Shown piece after piece: positions 60,518 through 64,000 of a DNA stretch of 64,000 nucleotides. A program made the translations under genes and the position numbers. The first letter of the stretch is position 1. The number at the start of each line of letters is the position of its first letter. The notes below the pieces were generated by a model, which had not been told where the DNA came from, did no database searches, and was given only the letters and a program-made list of their open reading frames with translations. This DNA is from Hymenobacter properus (GTDB lineage Bacteria; Bacteroidota; Bacteroidia; Cytophagales; Hymenobacteraceae), in assembly GCF_015694735.1 (NCBI RefSeq), contig NZ_JADQDP010000001.1:806001-870000 (forward strand), read 5' to 3'.

Positions 60518-60844
60518 ATGATTACCGTTTCGGAAAAAGCCAAAGAGAAAGTTTCGCGCCTGATGCACGACGCGCATCTGGATGACACTTACCGCCTGCG
60601 CGCCTCGGTGGCCGGTGGCGGCTGCTCGGGCCTGAGCTACAAGCTGGACTTCGACAACGAGGTGCGGCCCATGGACCAGGAGTTTGAGGACAAGGGCATC
60701 CGCGTGGTGGTCGACATGAAGAGTTTCCTTTACCTGGCCGGGACCGAGCTGGACTTCTCCGACGGCCTCAACGGCAAAGGCTTCCAGTTCAACAACCCTA
60801 ACGCCTCGCGTGAGTGCGGATGCGGCGAAAGCTTCTCCGTCTAA
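60518..60844 (+). CDS. iscA: Iron-sulfur cluster assembly protein IscA/HesB family
   Basis: A 108-residue A-type carrier. The conserved cysteines are in GGCSGLSYKLDF and the C-terminal ECGCGESF pair. IscA receives clusters from IscU and passes them to targets. It follows the unknown isc-cluster gene by 117 bp; repeat E2 starts directly after its stop. Confidence 0.94.
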   Translation: MITVSEKAKEKVSRLMHDAHLDDTYRLRASVAGGGCSGLSYKLDFDNEVRPMDQEFEDKGIRVVVDMKSFLYLAGTELDFSDGLNGKGFQFNNPNASRECGCGESFSV

Positions 60845-60910
60845 ACCGCGAATTCATCCGGATTTTGCGGATTCCACGGATTTTGTAGCTGGCCGCTAAT
60901 GGCCGGCATT

Positions 60911-60950
60911 AAAACAGAAAGGCCGCCTGAATGGGTGGCCTTTCTGTTTT
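60911..60950. terminator. First terminator inside repeat E2
   Basis: Stem AAAACAGAAAGGCC... with ...GGCCTTTCTGTTTT, 16 of 17 pairs. Confidence 0.8.
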
Positions 60951-61016
60951 GGAATAGTTTGACACGAAGGGCATTCTATCCTAATAGCTCCTACGATTGG
61001 ACAAGAGTTAACATTA

Positions 61017-61046
61017 AAAAAGGCCACCCGATGGGGTGGCCTTTTT
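61017..61046. terminator. Second terminator inside repeat E2
   Basis: 13-bp stem AAAAAGGCCACCC / GGGTGGCCTTTTT, GATG loop; same stem as in repeat E1. Confidence 0.85.
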
Positions 61047-61104
61047 CGTTTTCAGCACATCCACAAAATCCGCGAAATCTGATAAATCTGGATGAATCCG
61101 TGGT

Positions 61105-64000
61105 CTATTGCTTCTCGAATTTCTGCACGTTGCGGCCGTTCGGCGTTTGCAGCTCCAGGAAGTAGAGGCCGGCGGGCAGGGTGCTGGCATCCACCGTGGC
61201 GGTGCCGGCTTCGGTGGTGCCTTGCAGCAGAGCCTGGCCCAGCTGGTTGAGCACACGGTAGGGCGTAGCAGCCTCGGTGATGAAGTGGATGGTGCCGCGG
61301 GTCGGGTTGGGATACAAGAGCACCTTGGCCACTTCGCCGGTGCCGGCTACGACAACCACGGGCGAGAAGGCCACCGTGCCGTCGGCATCGACCTGGCGCA
61401 GGCGGTAGTAGAGAGCCGCGGCAGGGGCCGTTTGGTCGAGCACGGTGTAGGCGGTGGCGCGGCTACTGGTGCCCTGGGCCTTGGCGGTGGCCACCGTCAC
61501 GAAATCCCGGGTATTGAGGCTGCGCTGCACTTCAAAGTAGGCGGCGTTTTTCTCCGTGGCGGTGGTCCACTTCACGGCCACGCCCTGCTGGGCCTGGCGC
61601 TGGGCGCCAAAGCTGCTCAGCTGCACGGGCAGCGGGTTGACGGCGTTGATGCCGTTCACGTTAGTGAGGTCATTGGTGGCGCCGAGGGCGAAGTCGGAGA
61701 AGCCTGTGAACGTGGCCGAGGTGATGGTACCCACCACGGAAGCGCCACCGGGGCCGGAAGCAGTGCCCGACTCAGCTGAGTGGCCCAGGTTCGTCCATTT
61801 ACCGTTGTCGTTAGGGTCGGTGGCTACGGCGTCGCGCTTGGCTACTACGAAGCCGGGGTCGGCGGGGGTATTCACGTAGTCTTCGGCGCCGAAGCTTAGG
61901 GTGATGGTGCCGCTGAAACCGGTGGGCGCCACGTTGGGCGTCACGGTGTAGAAGCGCTTGTAGGACACCCGCTGGAGCGGAGCCGTGCCCAGGCCATTGC
62001 TGGCCGAAAGGCTTTGGCCGGCGTTGCCTTCAGTCTGCGAAGCAGTGTAGGTCACGGTGTTGGTTTGCGTGGCTACATTCAGCGTGAGCGGACGGTAGAA
62101 AGTGCCGCTGCCAATGGGGAACACCGTGGTGCGGACCCCGGCGGCCGTGGCGCGGGCCAGCGGGCCATTCACGAAGCTGGAGGCGCTGCCGCCGGTAAAG
62201 GTGGCGGTGGCAGTGAGGGAAAGCAGGTTGGTGGCGTCGGTGTTGATTTTGCCGCCACCCAAGTTCAAGGTGCCTTCAACACTGGCCGCGCCGGTGGTCG
62301 TGAGGCTGGAATTGCCGCTCACAGCTACGTTGTAGTAGCTGCCGGGCTGCAGAGTGGTGGTTTCATCCACATAGACCGGCCGGCCAATGACGGTGCCCCA
62401 GTTGCTAGCCACGCGCACACCGTCTAAGTTGACGGCGTTGTCGGCCTGACGCAGAATGATGTTGGCCAGCGCCCCCAGTCCTGAACTGAGCGGGCCACTT
62501 GTCGAGACGAGGGGTTGAGAAGGTTCGTTAGGGTCGGCTGCGCCGGTATACACAAACAGGCTGGCGGTTTGGGTATTGTTGGTGTTGTTAACAGTGTACT
62601 TCAGTACTACCAAGTAAGAGGTATTGCTGTTGTAAGGAGTGCCCGTGGTGTAAGTACCAGCGGAGCCAGTTCCTACCCCAAACTGGAATGTACCCGAAGC
62701 AGCGGTACCAGTGCGTGCAATGTATATCCGGCCCCGGGGGACGGCATTGGCAGCATCGGCGAAAGCCAGAAAGTAGTCACCGCCGGAGGCCGTGGCCGTT
62801 ACGCTGATAACTGCTGACGCATAGAGCGTGGAGCTGGTTGTTGCTCCGAAGGCGCGGCTGACGTCCTGATTGTTTACGTTGCTGAGACGGGCCGTGGAAG
62901 ACCCAGCAAACGTAGCCAGCTCGTTCTGGTCGAAGCCCCGGGGATACTGGGCCATGGTCAGGTTATTGGCAATGGTGACGGGCGGCGCACTCGTGGTGGT
63001 GCTGAAGCCCGTCCAGCCATGGTCCGTCAGGTTTTCGCCAGCGGCATAGGCAAAATTGTCTTCCAGCAGAAGTTGGCCCGCCGTGGGCGTCACCGTCACG
63101 GTGAAGCTGGTGGTGCTGGTGCTGCTGCCATAAGCCGTAGCCACGGTGATGGGGCCGGTGGTGGCACCGGTGGGCACCGTGGCCGTGAGGCTGGTGGTAG
63201 AGTTGAACGTGACGGCTGTGGCCGCTGTGCCGTTGAAGGAAACAGTACTGGCAGCCGTGAAGTCGGTGCCCGTAATTGTAACAACCGTGCCTACCGGCCC
63301 CGAAGTGGGCGTGAATGAAGTGACAACGGGCGCCACAACGCCATTGCCTGTCACTGTGAAGGTGTAGGGGTTTTCGTCGCTGTCGTCGTTGTAGATGGAG
63401 AGCGTAAGCGTCTTCGCACCAGTCGAAGTTGGTGCGAAGGCGATGGTGAACGGCAAGCTGCTGCCGGCGGCTACAACAGCGGCAGACGGCTGGGTCAGGT
63501 TGAAATCTGCCGCATCGCCACTAACAACACCCACAATGGGATTAGCGGTAAGATTTAACACGTTATTACCGGTATTCTGAATGGAGAAGGACGTGTTAGC
63601 GGTGCTGCTCCCCACAATGGTGGTGGCAAAAGCGAAACTGCCTGTGCCACTGGCAATGTTAGTGCTGCCCTGGGCCAAGTTAATTTCCGGAACTGGAGCG
63701 CTTTGTGTTACTGTACCGTTGGCAATTACTGCCGGAATGCTGGGAGTAAAGTCATCCAGGCGGAAAGTCGCGCCCGAATTGGTGCCATTGAAGGCATACA
63801 GGCGGAAGTATAAGGGCGACGTAACCCCCTGCAGGGTTCCGGACGGAACCGCAAAGGTGGACTGCACGGGGCTGCTGGTGTTCGTCAACGTCTTCACACC
63901 CAGCGAAATCGGGTTTGTGAAATTAGTGCCGTCGGTGCTGACGCGCAATTCCACGTTTTGGGGCGAAGTAGTGCCGCTGCGCGAAATGCTTACAATGACA
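61105..64000 (-). CDS. Large T9SS cargo protein with choice-of-anchor and IPT/TIG domains, 5' partial
   Basis: The frame is open to the right edge, so the N-terminus is missing; about 965 residues are seen. From the N-terminal side: a beta-rich region (DGTNFTNPISLGVKTLT), a choice-of-anchor/ASPM-Hydin-type module (SFSIQNTGNNVLNLTANP, PFTIAFAPTSTGAKTL), an IPT/TIG domain (VTSFTPTSGPVGTVVTITG), a laminin-G-like stretch, and a type A T9SS sorting domain (LLYPNPTRGTIHFI to NVQKFEKQ). It should be exported by type IX secretion. No catalytic motif seen in the visible part. Confidence 0.88.
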   Translation of the reverse strand, partial: VIVSISRSGTTSPQNVELRVSTDGTNFTNPISLGVKTLTNTSSPVQSTFAVPSGTLQGVTSPLYFRLYAFNGTNSGATFRLDDFTPSIPAVIANGTVTQSAPVPEINLAQGSTNIASGTGSFAFATTIVGSSTANTSFSIQNTGNNVLNLTANPIVGVVSGDAADFNLTQPSAAVVAAGSSLPFTIAFAPTSTGAKTLTLSIYNDDSDENPYTFTVTGNGVVAPVVTSFTPTSGPVGTVVTITGTDFTAASTVSFNGTAATAVTFNSTTSLTATVPTGATTGPITVATAYGSSTSTTSFTVTVTPTAGQLLLEDNFAYAAGENLTDHGWTGFSTTTSAPPVTIANNLTMAQYPRGFDQNELATFAGSSTARLSNVNNQDVSRAFGATTSSTLYASAVISVTATASGGDYFLAFADAANAVPRGRIYIARTGTAASGTFQFGVGTGSAGTYTTGTPYNSNTSYLVVLKYTVNNTNNTQTASLFVYTGAADPNEPSQPLVSTSGPLSSGLGALANIILRQADNAVNLDGVRVASNWGTVIGRPVYVDETTTLQPGSYYNVAVSGNSSLTTTGAASVEGTLNLGGGKINTDATNLLSLTATATFTGGSASSFVNGPLARATAAGVRTTVFPIGSGTFYRPLTLNVATQTNTVTYTASQTEGNAGQSLSASNGLGTAPLQRVSYKRFYTVTPNVAPTGFSGTITLSFGAEDYVNTPADPGFVVAKRDAVATDPNDNGKWTNLGHSAESGTASGPGGASVVGTITSATFTGFSDFALGATNDLTNVNGINAVNPLPVQLSSFGAQRQAQQGVAVKWTTATEKNAAYFEVQRSLNTRDFVTVATAKAQGTSSRATAYTVLDQTAPAAALYYRLRQVDADGTVAFSPVVVVAGTGEVAKVLLYPNPTRGTIHFITEAATPYRVLNQLGQALLQGTTEAGTATVDASTLPAGLYFLELQTPNGRNVQKFEKQ

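Larger units (their letters stand above)
60845..61104. repeat. Long inverted repeat, family E copy 2
   Basis: 44-nt arms (60845-60888 and 61061-61104) match at 35 of 44 positions, with the same CGGATTT word rhythm as E1. The element exactly fills the gap: it begins after the iscA TAA and ends next to the T9SS gene's stop. Two terminators lie inside. Confidence 0.85.

Overview
The window is a 64 kb piece of a high-GC (about 60-65%, by eye) Bacteroidota chromosome, most likely from Hymenobacter or a close relative in the Hymenobacteraceae. The evidence is a set of type IX secretion (T9SS) cargo proteins with C-terminal sorting domains, a PorU2/PorV2-like pair, a CHU_C (gliding-motility-type) C-terminal domain, DUF3667, DUF2911 and PadR-PspC genes, and several TAnnTTTG-type (-7) promoter boxes. 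No rRNA, tRNA, transposase, phage gene or CRISPR array was seen. Both window edges cut a gene: an M61 peptidase on the left and a large T9SS cargo protein on the right.

Layout. 1-8.8 kb (+): M61 peptidase, metallo-beta-lactamase-fold hydrolase, Na+/solute symporter, secreted TonB-domain protein, ABC exporter, an AT-rich ExbD-like gene, DUF2911 protein. 9-17.9 kb (-): CocE-type hydrolase, glycerophosphodiesterase lipoprotein, PAP2 phosphatase, aspartate kinase, PIG-L deacetylase with an AT-rich patch, DUF3667 protein. 18-20.8 kb: subtilase lipoprotein (+) facing an SDR enzyme (-). 21-29 kb (+): two large secreted surface proteins. 29.1-31.2 kb (+): RlmD, a 56-aa membrane protein and an unknown protein. 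31.3-34.9 kb (-): NTF2-like lipoprotein, glycine-zipper protein, ThiL, lamin-tail T9SS cargo. 35-36.7 kb (+): TetR regulator and two lipoproteins. 36.8-45 kb: PepF, a PaaE-like reductase, an M23 protein, a LolC/E-like permease, NamZ, Fmt, FolA. 45.2-51.6 kb (-): PorU2-PorV2. 52-55.1 kb (+): PadR and a PspC/DUF2807 protein. 55.2-57.9 kb (-): CCA-type nucleotidyltransferase, TsaC/Sua5, methylmalonyl-CoA epimerase. 58.2-60.8 kb (+): IscS, IscU, an unknown protein, IscA. 61.1 kb to the end (-): T9SS cargo.

The genes are mostly core metabolism and cell-envelope functions. The PorV2-PorU2 pair plausibly helps process or anchor surface proteins such as the four T9SS-type cargo encoded here. The Isc genes form an Fe-S assembly operon.

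The most unusual feature is between the genes. A large share of the intergenic gaps hold long inverted repeats from about nine sequence families. One group lies at gene ends, often flush with a stop codon. Its 37-47-bp arms wrap a separate Rho-independent-type terminator, and arms and terminator recur together as a unit. A second group is built from short repeated words and ends 3-11 nt before a start codon (symporter, PAP2, thiL, iscU). A third group (three copies) has arms whose sequence differences are matched on both sides, so pairing is kept while sequence drifts. This position-specific hairpin system is the main candidate for something undescribed.
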